Shown here in pieces: positions 1-7,260 of a stretch of DNA of 7,990 nucleotides (its first letter is position 1; each line of letters opens with the position of its first letter). Source of the DNA: Fusobacteriota bacterium (GTDB taxonomy: Bacteria > Fusobacteriota > Fusobacteriia > Fusobacteriales > Fusobacteriaceae); contig QNYN01000028.1 in the NCBI GenBank assembly GCA_003973585.1, forward strand, positions 1 to 7,990. The letters run 5' to 3'. The position numbers and the translations under genes were made by a program. A model generated the notes under the pieces. That model saw only the letters and a list, made by a program, of their open reading frames with translations. It had not been told where the DNA came from and made no database searches.

Positions 1-31
1 GAGAAATTTTCCTTCTCTTCTTTTTATAATA

Positions 32-1180
32 TTACTTAAATATTTTTTTCAATCTATCTAAAAACTTTTTCTTAATTCCTGTATTTTTATCTTTTAAACT
101 ATCGTCAAAGGCTTGAAGTAATTTTTTCTGTTCTGAATTTAATTTTGTAGGAGTTTCTACTACAACTTTTACTAATTCGTCTCCTATCCTTCCACCTCTA
201 GTACTAGGCATTCCTTTTCCTCTTAATCTAAATATTTTTCCTGTTTGAGTTCCCTCTGGTATCTTAATCTTAATTTTTCCTTCTAATGTTGGAATTTCTA
301 CCTCTCCACCTAAAACAGCAGTTGTATAAGAGATTGGTACTTCACAATATAGATCTGAACCATGTCTTTCAAAGATAGAATGTTTTTTCACCTTTATAAA
401 TATATAAAGATCTCCATTTGGGCCACCACTTTCACTAGCTTCTCCCATTCCTGCTAATCTAAGTTTTTGACCATCATCTATTCCTGCTGGTATTTTTACA
501 TGTTTTTCTACTTTTTCTTTTTTCACTCCTGTTCCATGACATGTTGGACATTTTTCTTTTGGAACTTTTCCTGTTCCATGACAAACATCACATTCTACTA
601 TATTCTCAAAGTTTCCAAACATAGTTCTTTGTATTTCTTTTATCCTTCCATTTCCATGACATTTAGAACAAGTTTCCATTTCACTTCCAGGTTTTGCTCC
701 TGTTCCATGACATGTTGGACATTTTCCTTTTCTATAGTACTTTATCTTTTTCTCTACACCTTTAGCGGCTTCTTCTAAAGTTATCTCAACACTATATCTT
801 AAATCTGCTCCTGGTTCTACATAAGAACCGTGAGATCCTCCACCACCAAAGAATGAACCAAAGATATCTTCAAATCCTCCAGCAGAACCACCAAATCCAC
901 CGAAGCCACTGAATCCTCCTTGACCTGCTCCTCCACCTTGTGAAAAGGCATCATGACCAAATCTATCATACTTTGCTTTTTTCTCTGAATCAGATAAAAC
1001 TTGATAAGCTTCATTTATTTCTTTAAATTTTCTTTCAGCTTCTTTTTTTTCTTTTTCAGTTTCATTAGTATATTTGTCTGGATGATATTTCATAGCTTTT
1101 TTTCTATAAGCTTTTTTTATTTCACTGTCACTTGCACCTTTTGAGATACCAAGGACTTCATAAAAATCTTTTTTTGACAT
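32..1180 (-). CDS. dnaJ: Chaperone protein DnaJ (Hsp40, type I)
   Basis: This is the cytosolic Hsp40 co-chaperone, which binds unfolded clients and stimulates DnaK ATP hydrolysis. It has 382 residues, normal for the family. The N-terminal J domain (about 1-75) carries the HPD motif at residues 33-35. A Gly/Phe-rich linker covers about 80-120. The zinc-binding region has four CxxCxGxG repeats at residues 154, 171, 197 and 211 (CPTCHGTG, CSKCHGNG, CDVCHGTG, CPTCHGTG). The C-terminal substrate-binding domains follow and include GDLYI and RLRGKGMP. The ATG at 1180 has a good ribosome binding site (GAAAGGGGTG, about 1187-1196). It is the last gene of the operon visible here, 72 bases after the epimerase gene and separated from dnaK by two unrelated genes. 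No clear terminator follows before the window ends. Identification is firm. Confidence 0.98.
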   Translation of the reverse strand: MSKKDFYEVLGISKGASDSEIKKAYRKKAMKYHPDKYTNETEKEKKEAERKFKEINEAYQVLSDSEKKAKYDRFGHDAFSQGGGAGQGGFSGFGGFGGSAGGFEDIFGSFFGGGGSHGSYVEPGADLRYSVEITLEEAAKGVEKKIKYYRKGKCPTCHGTGAKPGSEMETCSKCHGNGRIKEIQRTMFGNFENIVECDVCHGTGKVPKEKCPTCHGTGVKKEKVEKHVKIPAGIDDGQKLRLAGMGEASESGGPNGDLYIFIKVKKHSIFERHGSDLYCEVPISYTTAVLGGEVEIPTLEGKIKIKIPEGTQTGKIFRLRGKGMPSTRGGRIGDELVKVVVETPTKLNSEQKKLLQAFDDSLKDKNTGIKKKFLDRLKKIFK

Positions 1181-1252
1181 TTTTACACCCCTTTCTTCTT
1201 CATAATTAATATTGCAAATTAGAGAAGTTTTTCTTTTTTAGTTAGAGTTTTT

Positions 1253-2125
1253 TTAATTATTTATTGCTATTCCTAAATTAACTTTATAACTTTTATTTCC
1301 TTCTAATTTGATAATTCCATCTTTTTCTTCTAATTTACCACTTGCATCTACAAAATCAGCTATTCCATTCCAAGGTTCTAAACAAACAAATTTAGCTCCT
1401 ACTTTATTCCAAAATGCAATATATTCAAAATCACTATAATCCATAGTAACTACCCTTGTATTTTTATGACATTTTAAAGAAACTACCTTTGAATTTAAAT
1501 TTTTAAAAATTATAGCATCATTTTTAAAGGTATCATCTTTTAAAGGTATCACTTTTTCATCCTTTAAAAATTCAATAGTTTTTCTTGATATATTTCTACC
1601 TTCTAAAGGAAATATAGAGGCAGTTTCATTTTTTTCGAATTCTAAATAATAGTCAGAAAATTTAATTTCATCATTTGTAGGAGTTGAAAATGCTGGATGA
1701 GCTCCTATAGAAAAATACATTTCATTAGTATCTAAATTTTCCACTTTATATTCAATATTTAATTTTCCCTCTTTTAAAGAATATGTAATATAAAATTTAA
1801 AATCAAATGGATAAATCTTTTTCGTTTCTTCATTAGAAGTTAATAAAAAAACTAATTCATCTTTTTTTTCACTTATAATTTCAAATTCATTATCTCTTGC
1901 AAATCCATGTTGTCCCATTTCATAATTTTTACCTTGATATTCATAACTTCCACCTTTTAATCCTCCTACAATAGGAAATAATACTGGTGAAGTTCTACCC
2001 CAAAATTCTGGATTAGCATCCCACATAAATTCTTCATTATTTTCTAAAATTACTAAGCTTTTTAATTCTGCACCAAAATTATCTATAGCTGCTTCTACTT
2101 TTCCATCATTTATTTTATAAATCAA
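1253..2125 (-). CDS. Aldose 1-epimerase family protein (LacX-like)
   Basis: The 290-residue protein belongs to the GalM/mutarotase superfamily. Members interconvert the alpha and beta anomers of sugars such as glucose or galactose in the cytosol. It most resembles the LacX-like branch by the WGRTSPVLFPIVGGL block (42-56), GQHGFARD (71-78), IGAHPAF (140-146) and CLEPWNGIAD (248-257). By comparison with GalM, His73, His143 and Glu250 are the expected substrate-binding and catalytic residues, and all are present. The start codon is TTG at 2125. I accept it because a full AGGAGG (2132-2137) lies 6 bases upstream and the family N-terminus begins there. It sits 36 bases after the GNAT gene and upstream of dnaJ, so it is probably co-transcribed with both. 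The sugar substrate cannot be read from sequence, so no gene symbol is given. Confidence 0.9.
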   Translation of the reverse strand: MIYKINDGKVEAAIDNFGAELKSLVILENNEEFMWDANPEFWGRTSPVLFPIVGGLKGGSYEYQGKNYEMGQHGFARDNEFEIISEKKDELVFLLTSNEETKKIYPFDFKFYITYSLKEGKLNIEYKVENLDTNEMYFSIGAHPAFSTPTNDEIKFSDYYLEFEKNETASIFPLEGRNISRKTIEFLKDEKVIPLKDDTFKNDAIIFKNLNSKVVSLKCHKNTRVVTMDYSDFEYIAFWNKVGAKFVCLEPWNGIADFVDASGKLEEKDGIIKLEGNKSYKVNLGIAINN

Positions 2126-2161
2126 ATCTAGCCTCCTACTATACTAAAGTTATGATAATAA

Positions 2162-2626
2162 TTAATTTTTCTTTTCTATTCCTTTATTTAAATAAACATC
2201 GGTTATATCATAACCCATTTCTGTATATACTTCTATATTTTTCTCATTATATCCATAAGAATGAATATTTATTTTTTTTATATTTAATTCATTTGCTTTT
2301 TCTTCAATAACTTTTATAAAGTTTATTTCGTATTCTTTATTTCTATAATCATCAAAAATACAAGTATCATTGATAAAAATTTCTTCATTGAATGTGTTCA
2401 TCCAAATAAATCCTACTTTAATTTCCCCATCGAAAGCATTTAATAAATAATGATTAGGAGTTGCTATTCCATCTTTTAATATTTTCCCTAAAGCCTCTTT
2501 AGATAATTCCAAAGCTTCTTCCTCAGACCAGTGCCCAACCCTTACTTTATCTTTAGCATAATCAGCAATCATTTTTCCTTTTATAATATCAAAATCTTCT
2601 TTTGACATTTTTTCTAATCTCAACAT
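2162..2626 (-). CDS. GNAT-family acetyltransferase-like protein with degenerate acetyl-CoA loop
   Basis: A 154-residue protein with the layout of a single-domain GNAT N-acetyltransferase. It has an N-terminal alpha region (DYAKDKVRVGHWSEEEALELS, roughly 22-42), a central strand pair (VGFIWMNTF, 71-79; IFINDTCIF, 83-91), the motif A helix (about 98-114), and the C-terminal IHSYGYNEKNIEVYTEMGYD segment (about 121-140) typical of motif B. The usual Q/R-x-x-G-x-G/A loop that grips the acetyl-CoA pyrophosphate reads RNKEYE at 95-100, so its glycines are missing. Activity is therefore uncertain. I chose the ATG at 2626 because AGGAGGA (2634-2640) lies 8 bases upstream. An in-frame ATG at 2656 would add 10 residues but has no ribosome binding site. 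The gene lies between dnaK and the epimerase gene. The acceptor substrate is unknown. Confidence 0.82.
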   Translation of the reverse strand: MLRLEKMSKEDFDIIKGKMIADYAKDKVRVGHWSEEEALELSKEALGKILKDGIATPNHYLLNAFDGEIKVGFIWMNTFNEEIFINDTCIFDDYRNKEYEINFIKVIEEKANELNIKKINIHSYGYNEKNIEVYTEMGYDITDVYLNKGIEKKN

Positions 2627-2673
2627 TAACTTATCCTCCTTGTATCTTTTTCCCATTTAAAATTTATTCTAGC

Positions 2674-2679
2674 ATTATA
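2674..2679 (-). promoter_or_regulatory. Possible -10 box for the GNAT-epimerase-dnaJ segment
   Basis: A perfect TATAAT reads on the minus strand at 2674-2679. This would start transcription about 40 bases before the chosen GNAT start at 2626. No -35 resembling TTGACA lies 16-18 bases upstream (the 17-base position reads AAAGGG) and the extended TGn is absent. It would be at best a weak internal promoter giving dnaJ extra expression. Confidence 0.3.
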
Positions 2680-2683
2680 CAAG

Positions 2684-2720
2684 AAGAGAGGCTAAACCCT
2701 TTATAGCTTAGCCCCCTCTT
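2684..2720 (-). terminator. Intergenic hairpin after dnaK (partial terminator or 3' stabiliser)
   Basis: AAGAG (2684-2688) and GGCTAA (2690-2695) pair with TTAGCC (2708-2713) and CTCTT (2716-2720). The result is an 11-bp stem with a small internal loop and a 12-base apical loop, 77 bases after the dnaK stop. In the transcribed (minus) direction the bases after the stem (CTTGTATAA) make a poor U-tract. Partial termination or protection of the dnaK mRNA end is more likely than full termination. On the plus strand it is followed by TTTTT (2722-2726), but no plus-strand gene precedes it. Confidence 0.4.
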
Positions 2721-2796
2721 ATTTTTCCCACCATACTTTATTTATCTCTTATCTACTATTAATCTCTAATTTAGGTAAAGGAATCTAAAGCTGGTT

Positions 2797-4644
<1,848 letters not shown>

Positions 4645-4667
4645 TTATTTTTATTAAACTCTCTTTT

Positions 4668-4732
4668 TAGACCTCTCCCCTAGCCCCTCTCCTAATTTAG
4701 GAGAGAGTGTCCAGCAGGACCGGTAAGGTCTA
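4668..4732. repeat. GC-rich palindromic intergenic element with inverted ends (MITE/REP-like)
   Basis: This 65-base block has 35 G/C bases (54%) in a very AT-rich neighbourhood. Its ends are a perfect 7-base inverted repeat, TAGACCT (4668-4674) and AGGTCTA (4726-4732). Inside is a near-perfect palindrome, CTCTCCTAA (4687-4695), T, TTAGGAGAG (4697-4705), and a small hairpin, GTCC (4709-4712) with GGAC (4717-4720). The terminal TA at both ends could be a target-site duplication. The grpE stop codon TAG is read from the right end (4730-4732). I infer a dispersed palindromic repeat or a small insertion. It may also act in RNA as a structured spacer affecting dnaK mRNA. It encodes no protein. Confidence 0.6.
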
Positions 4733-5278
4733 TTTCTTACAAACCTTTACCATTGAAGGTCTGATTACTCTATCCTTCATTTTGTATCCTTTTTGTAATT
4801 CCATTGTAATATAATCATTTTCTGTTTTTTCACAATTTTCTGTCATTACTGCTTGGTGTAAATTTGGATCATATTTTTTACCTACTGCTTCAATAGGTTC
4901 TACCCCTTCTGCATTCATGATTGCATGCATTTGAGATAATGTCATTTCTACCCCTTTTACTAATGAGTCAAAATCCTTTGTCTCAGTTGAGGCTGCAATT
5001 CCTCTTTCTAAGTTATCTACTGCTTCTAATACTTTTAAAATTACTTTTTCAGAAGCATACTTTCTAAATTCTTCTAGTTCATTTTGCTTTCTTTTTGTAA
5101 AATTTTGAAATTCTGCATTTTTTCTAGCATATGCACTTTTCCAATCTTCTAAATCAGCTTCTATTTTTGCTATTTTTGCCTCTAATGCATCTTCCTCTTT
5201 TGCTTCTTCTTGTGTTGCATCTATATTTTCTTCATTTTCTATTTTTTCTTCTTTTTCAGTTTTTTTCTTTTTACTCAT
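4730..5278 (-). CDS. grpE: GrpE nucleotide exchange factor
   Basis: GrpE is the cytosolic dimeric factor that releases ADP from DnaK and so resets the chaperone cycle. The 182-residue protein has a very charged Lys/Glu-rich N-terminus (1-45) and a long coiled-coil helix containing NAEFQNFTKRKQNE (54-67). Then comes LEAVDNLERG (84-93) of the four-helix bundle, followed by YDPNLHQAVM (136-145) and a C-terminal beta domain ending with the signature DRVIRPSMVKVCKK (169-182). The ATG at 5278 lies inside the end of hrcA (8-base overlap). AGGAGG at 5284-5289 lies 5 bases upstream, which suggests translational coupling to hrcA. The stop codon is part of the GC-rich palindromic element that separates grpE from dnaK, so the last codon context may have been set by insertion of that element. 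Confidence 0.97.
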   Translation of the reverse strand: MSKKKKTEKEEKIENEENIDATQEEAKEEDALEAKIAKIEADLEDWKSAYARKNAEFQNFTKRKQNELEEFRKYASEKVILKVLEAVDNLERGIAASTETKDFDSLVKGVEMTLSQMHAIMNAEGVEPIEAVGKKYDPNLHQAVMTENCEKTENDYITMELQKGYKMKDRVIRPSMVKVCKK

Positions 5279-6296
5279 CTCGACCTCCTTTTTTTTGTGA
5301 TATGTTAATTACATTATTCACTTCTTTAGTTACATATTCAACTAAACTAACGGTTTTTGAATAAGCCATCCTTTTTGGTCCGACCACTCCTATAATTCCT
5401 TGAGAATTACCATTTTTATAAAAAGAATATACAAAACTAAAATCTTTTAAAGCTTCAATGTTTAACTCATCACCAAATACTACATATACTTTACCGTGTT
5501 TATGTTCTCGTGTACTGACTAGTTCTTTAAAAATTTCATCTAGTCCTTTTCGTTTATTAAATATTTCTAATGCTTCCTTTGCTTCTTCTACTGTTTTATC
5601 TTCAAATATAGTAGAAGCTCCGTTTATAAAAACTTCTCCTTCCATATCTTGATAAATTTTATTAGATATAGATTCGAGCACTGGATTTCCTTTTTCTTTT
5701 ACGAAATTTTCTATTTCATAAGTTTTAATTTCTCCCTTAGATGATTTTTCATTTAATTTTACAGATATTTTCTTTAACTCAATTTCATCTATAGGATTTT
5801 CAAAGTATATCTTTCGTGTCCTTACTGTTGCATCATTCATAACAATTACAGCCATAGCCATATAATCGCTAACATGAACTAATTCTACTTTTTTTATTGT
5901 TTCACAACTGATACTTGGTTCTAAAACAATTCCTGCATAAGAGGTTAACTTAGAAAGTAAATTAGAAGTTTTTCTTAATATTTCATCAAACTCACCTATT
6001 TTTTTATCATATATTTGATGGATTTTTTCCATTTCATTCCTAGAAAGTTTATCTATCTTTAATAATTCCGATAAATAAAACTTATATCCTAAGTCTGTTG
6101 GAATTCTCCCTGAAGATGTATGAGTTTTTGTTAAATATCCAAAATCTTCTAAATCAGCCATTACATTTCGGATAGTTGCTGATGAATACTTAATATTATA
6201 TTTTTTTACTAATGTTCTAGAACCTATTGTATCTCCTTCTGTTAAATAGTGATCAATAATAGCTCCTAATACTAGTTTCTCTCTATCTGTAATCAT
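5271..6296 (-). CDS. hrcA: Heat-inducible transcription repressor HrcA
   Basis: HrcA is the cytosolic DNA-binding repressor of class I heat-shock genes. It binds CIRCE operators and loses activity when GroEL is titrated by unfolded protein. With the start chosen here it has 341 residues, the usual length. The N-terminal winged helix (1-75) starts MITDREKLVLGAIIDHYL and includes SSATIRNVMADLEDFGYL (38-55) and the wing SSGRIPTDLGYKFY (61-74). The GAF-like dimerisation domain follows and includes IGVVGPKRMAYSK (302-314). An in-frame ATG at 6332 would add 12 residues but lies inside the CIRCE and has no ribosome binding site. The ATG at 6296 has AGGGTGG about 5 bases upstream and matches the family N-terminus. 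It is the first gene of the operon and its end overlaps grpE by 8 bases. It is very likely autoregulated through the CIRCE at 6322-6348. Confidence 0.97.
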   Translation of the reverse strand: MITDREKLVLGAIIDHYLTEGDTIGSRTLVKKYNIKYSSATIRNVMADLEDFGYLTKTHTSSGRIPTDLGYKFYLSELLKIDKLSRNEMEKIHQIYDKKIGEFDEILRKTSNLLSKLTSYAGIVLEPSISCETIKKVELVHVSDYMAMAVIVMNDATVRTRKIYFENPIDEIELKKISVKLNEKSSKGEIKTYEIENFVKEKGNPVLESISNKIYQDMEGEVFINGASTIFEDKTVEEAKEALEIFNKRKGLDEIFKELVSTREHKHGKVYVVFGDELNIEALKDFSFVYSFYKNGNSQGIIGVVGPKRMAYSKTVSLVEYVTKEVNNVINISQKKGGRDE

Positions 6297-6321
6297 CTTT
6301 ACCACCCTATCTAGAAAGTTG

Positions 6322-6348
6322 TTAGCACTCATTAGAGTAGATTGCTAA
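6322..6348 (-). promoter_or_regulatory. CIRCE operator (HrcA binding site)
   Basis: Read on the minus strand the site is TTAGCAATC, nine bases, GAGTGCTAA. The CIRCE consensus is TTAGCACTC-N9-GAGTGCTAA, so one half is perfect and the other has a single mismatch. It begins about 4 bases after the expected transcription start and lies 26 bases before the chosen hrcA start. HrcA bound here would block the operon promoter. No other CIRCE was found in the window. Confidence 0.95.
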
Positions 6349-6358
6349 TTTCTAATTA

Positions 6359-6387
6359 ACTATACACCCTCTAAAAAAAAAAGTCAA
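6359..6387 (-). promoter_or_regulatory. Sigma-A type promoter of the hrcA operon
   Basis: On the minus strand, TTGACT (-35, 6382-6387) and TATAGT (-10, 6359-6364) are separated by exactly 17 bases. The spacer begins with a run of nine T. Transcription would start near 6352, directly in front of the CIRCE, as expected for an HrcA-repressed operon. Confidence 0.85.
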
Positions 6388-6398
6388 CACTTTTTTTA

Positions 6399-6431
6399 AA
6401 AAAATTAGCCACTAACTCTCTAGGTGGCTAA
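6399..6431 (-). terminator. Rho-independent terminator upstream of the hrcA promoter
   Basis: TTAGCCAC (6405-6412) pairs perfectly with GTGGCTAA (6424-6431), an 8-bp stem with an 11-base loop. In the minus direction it is followed by a run of T (6406 down to about 6401, continuing into AT-only sequence). It lies about 80 bases after the main terminator of the DUF1275 gene, so it either gives back-up insulation of the hrcA promoter or ends a short unannotated transcript. Confidence 0.75.
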
Positions 6432-6510
6432 AACACTTCTTTGTTATAGAAATAAAAAAGATTTTTTTATACATTAGCTTTTTATACTGTATAAATTTTT
6501 AATTTCCTAC
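6432..6510. other. AT-rich spacer between two terminators; palindrome at 6481-6495
   Basis: No gene is visible here. The only structure is an odd-centred perfect palindrome, TTTATAC (6481-6487), T, GTATAAA (6489-6495). It contains -10-like hexamers in the minus direction but no convincing -35. A short non-coding transcript ending at the 6399-6431 terminator is possible but not shown. Confidence 0.25.
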
Positions 6511-6552
6511 AAAAAAAAGTTTATTGAAATAATAACTCCAATAAACTTTTTT
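6511..6552 (-). terminator. Strong, probably bidirectional rho-independent terminator
   Basis: AAAAAAGTTTATTG (6513-6526) pairs perfectly with CAATAAACTTTTTT (6539-6552), a 14-bp stem with a 12-base loop. On the minus strand the stem runs into eight T (6518-6511). It begins 8 bases after the stop codon of the DUF1275 gene and should end that transcript. Confidence 0.88.
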
Positions 6553-6559
6553 GCTTTCT

Positions 6560-7222
6560 TCAAATATTATTTTTTAAATATTTTCTCCTCCAGAAAAAAT
6601 ACGAACTACCTAAAACCATGTAACCAAACGCTAATATATTATATTCATCTCCGTTAAAATAATAGCAATTAAAAGATCCAAAAACTCCTCCTAAAAAGAA
6701 TCCTAATAGAAGTATAAATTGGAATTCTATTTTCCAAATTTCACAAGATTTTTTTCTAATATAATTCCCAATAGAAACTCCTAAATCTGTAATTCCACCT
6801 GTTACATGAGTTGTTCTTACAACGATCCCCTTATAGGTAATAAAAAGACCATTTTGTATTCCCGAAACAAGAGATAATATTAAAACAAAACTTTTATGAT
6901 TTCCTAATATTAAATGCGAACTAAGGATAATCCAACCTATTGCAATAACTATTAGCCCATATCTTTTTTTCAAAGAAAATTCTCTTTTTCCAATAATTAC
7001 TCCTGAGATTATACTTCCTATAAAAAAACATAATATTATTTCAATAATATAATCAACTTCTATTAGATAACCACTTCCTGTCTTTATTGCTAATTTAGAA
7101 AAATTTCCACTTAAATAAGTTATTCCTGTAGATAATTTTATTATTGTAACTGCATTTAACATTCCACTAAGAAAACATAATATTGCTCCAAAAATTAATA
7201 TGTCTTTACTCACTCTTTCCAT
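6560..7222 (-). CDS. DUF1275 (YoaK-family) integral membrane protein
   Basis: A 220-residue polytopic inner-membrane protein. About six hydrophobic helices are visible, at roughly 8-28, 59-77, 88-106, 112-130, 168-186 and 195-211, and the tail is basic (RRKYLKNN). The family is suggested by its length and by SGIQNG (120-125) followed by RTTHVTGGITDLG (136-148), which matches the conserved QN...T..TG block of DUF1275/YoaK proteins. The family is conserved but its function is not established. The ORF can be opened at GTG 7231 or ATG 7228, but AAGGTG (7229-7234) sits correctly, 6 bases before the ATG at 7222. The gene is 38 bases downstream of the acidic-protein gene and could be co-transcribed with it. 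A 16-bp palindrome overlaps its likely -10 box. The product has no evident link to the chaperone operon, which has its own promoter. Confidence 0.82.
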   Translation of the reverse strand: MERVSKDILIFGAILCFLSGMLNAVTIIKLSTGITYLSGNFSKLAIKTGSGYLIEVDYIIEIILCFFIGSIISGVIIGKREFSLKKRYGLIVIAIGWIILSSHLILGNHKSFVLILSLVSGIQNGLFITYKGIVVRTTHVTGGITDLGVSIGNYIRKKSCEIWKIEFQFILLLGFFLGGVFGSFNCYYFNGDEYNILAFGYMVLGSSYFFWRRKYLKNNI

Positions 7223-7234
7223 TTTCATCACCTT

Positions 7235-7252
7235 TACTATATATATAGTATA
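7235..7252 (-). promoter_or_regulatory. 16-bp palindrome overlapping a -10 box (putative operator)
   Basis: TACTATAT joined directly to ATATAGTA (7235-7250) is a perfect palindrome. It overlaps a TATACT hexamer (7247-7252, minus strand), and its near edge touches the ribosome binding site of the DUF1275 gene. This placement suits a dimeric repressor. No good -35 is seen, and simple alternating TA content lowers the weight of the palindrome. Confidence 0.35.
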
Positions 7253-7260
7253 AAAACATA

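Noticed and set aside
1..17. GAGAA/TTCTC inverted repeat after dnaJ as a terminator
   Set aside because: Only 5 bp of stem at the window edge, and the sequence beyond is not available to see a T-run.
526..725. Spaced repeats resembling a short CRISPR array
   Set aside because: They are the coding repeats of the DnaJ zinc-binding region, with irregular spacing and an intact reading frame.
467..778. Plus-strand open frame of 103 codons
   Set aside because: It is antisense to the dnaJ zinc-finger region. The repeated SMTCWTF pattern is just the reverse of the CxxCxGxG codons, and there is no ribosome binding site.
817..1014. Minus-strand open frame of 65 codons
   Set aside because: Out-of-frame shadow inside dnaJ with no independent start signal.
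1181..1252. Possible separate dnaJ promoter in the epimerase-dnaJ gap
   Set aside because: Only loose AT-rich -10-like strings. No -35 with suitable spacing and no second CIRCE.
2162..2656. Longer GNAT start at ATG 2656
   Set aside because: No ribosome binding site, and the extra 10 residues include the sequence that encodes the AGGAGG used by the ATG at 2626.
2708..2734. Eight-codon minus-strand frame after dnaK (MVGKIRGG)
   Set aside because: No ribosome binding site and too short to support as a leader peptide.
5131..5364. Plus-strand Leu-rich open frame that could suggest a membrane peptide
   Set aside because: It is the antisense of the Lys/Glu-rich start of grpE and the end of hrcA, so the Leu/Phe content is a reflection of AAA/GAA codons.
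5458..5652. Plus-strand open frame of 64 codons
   Set aside because: Antisense shadow within hrcA without start signals.
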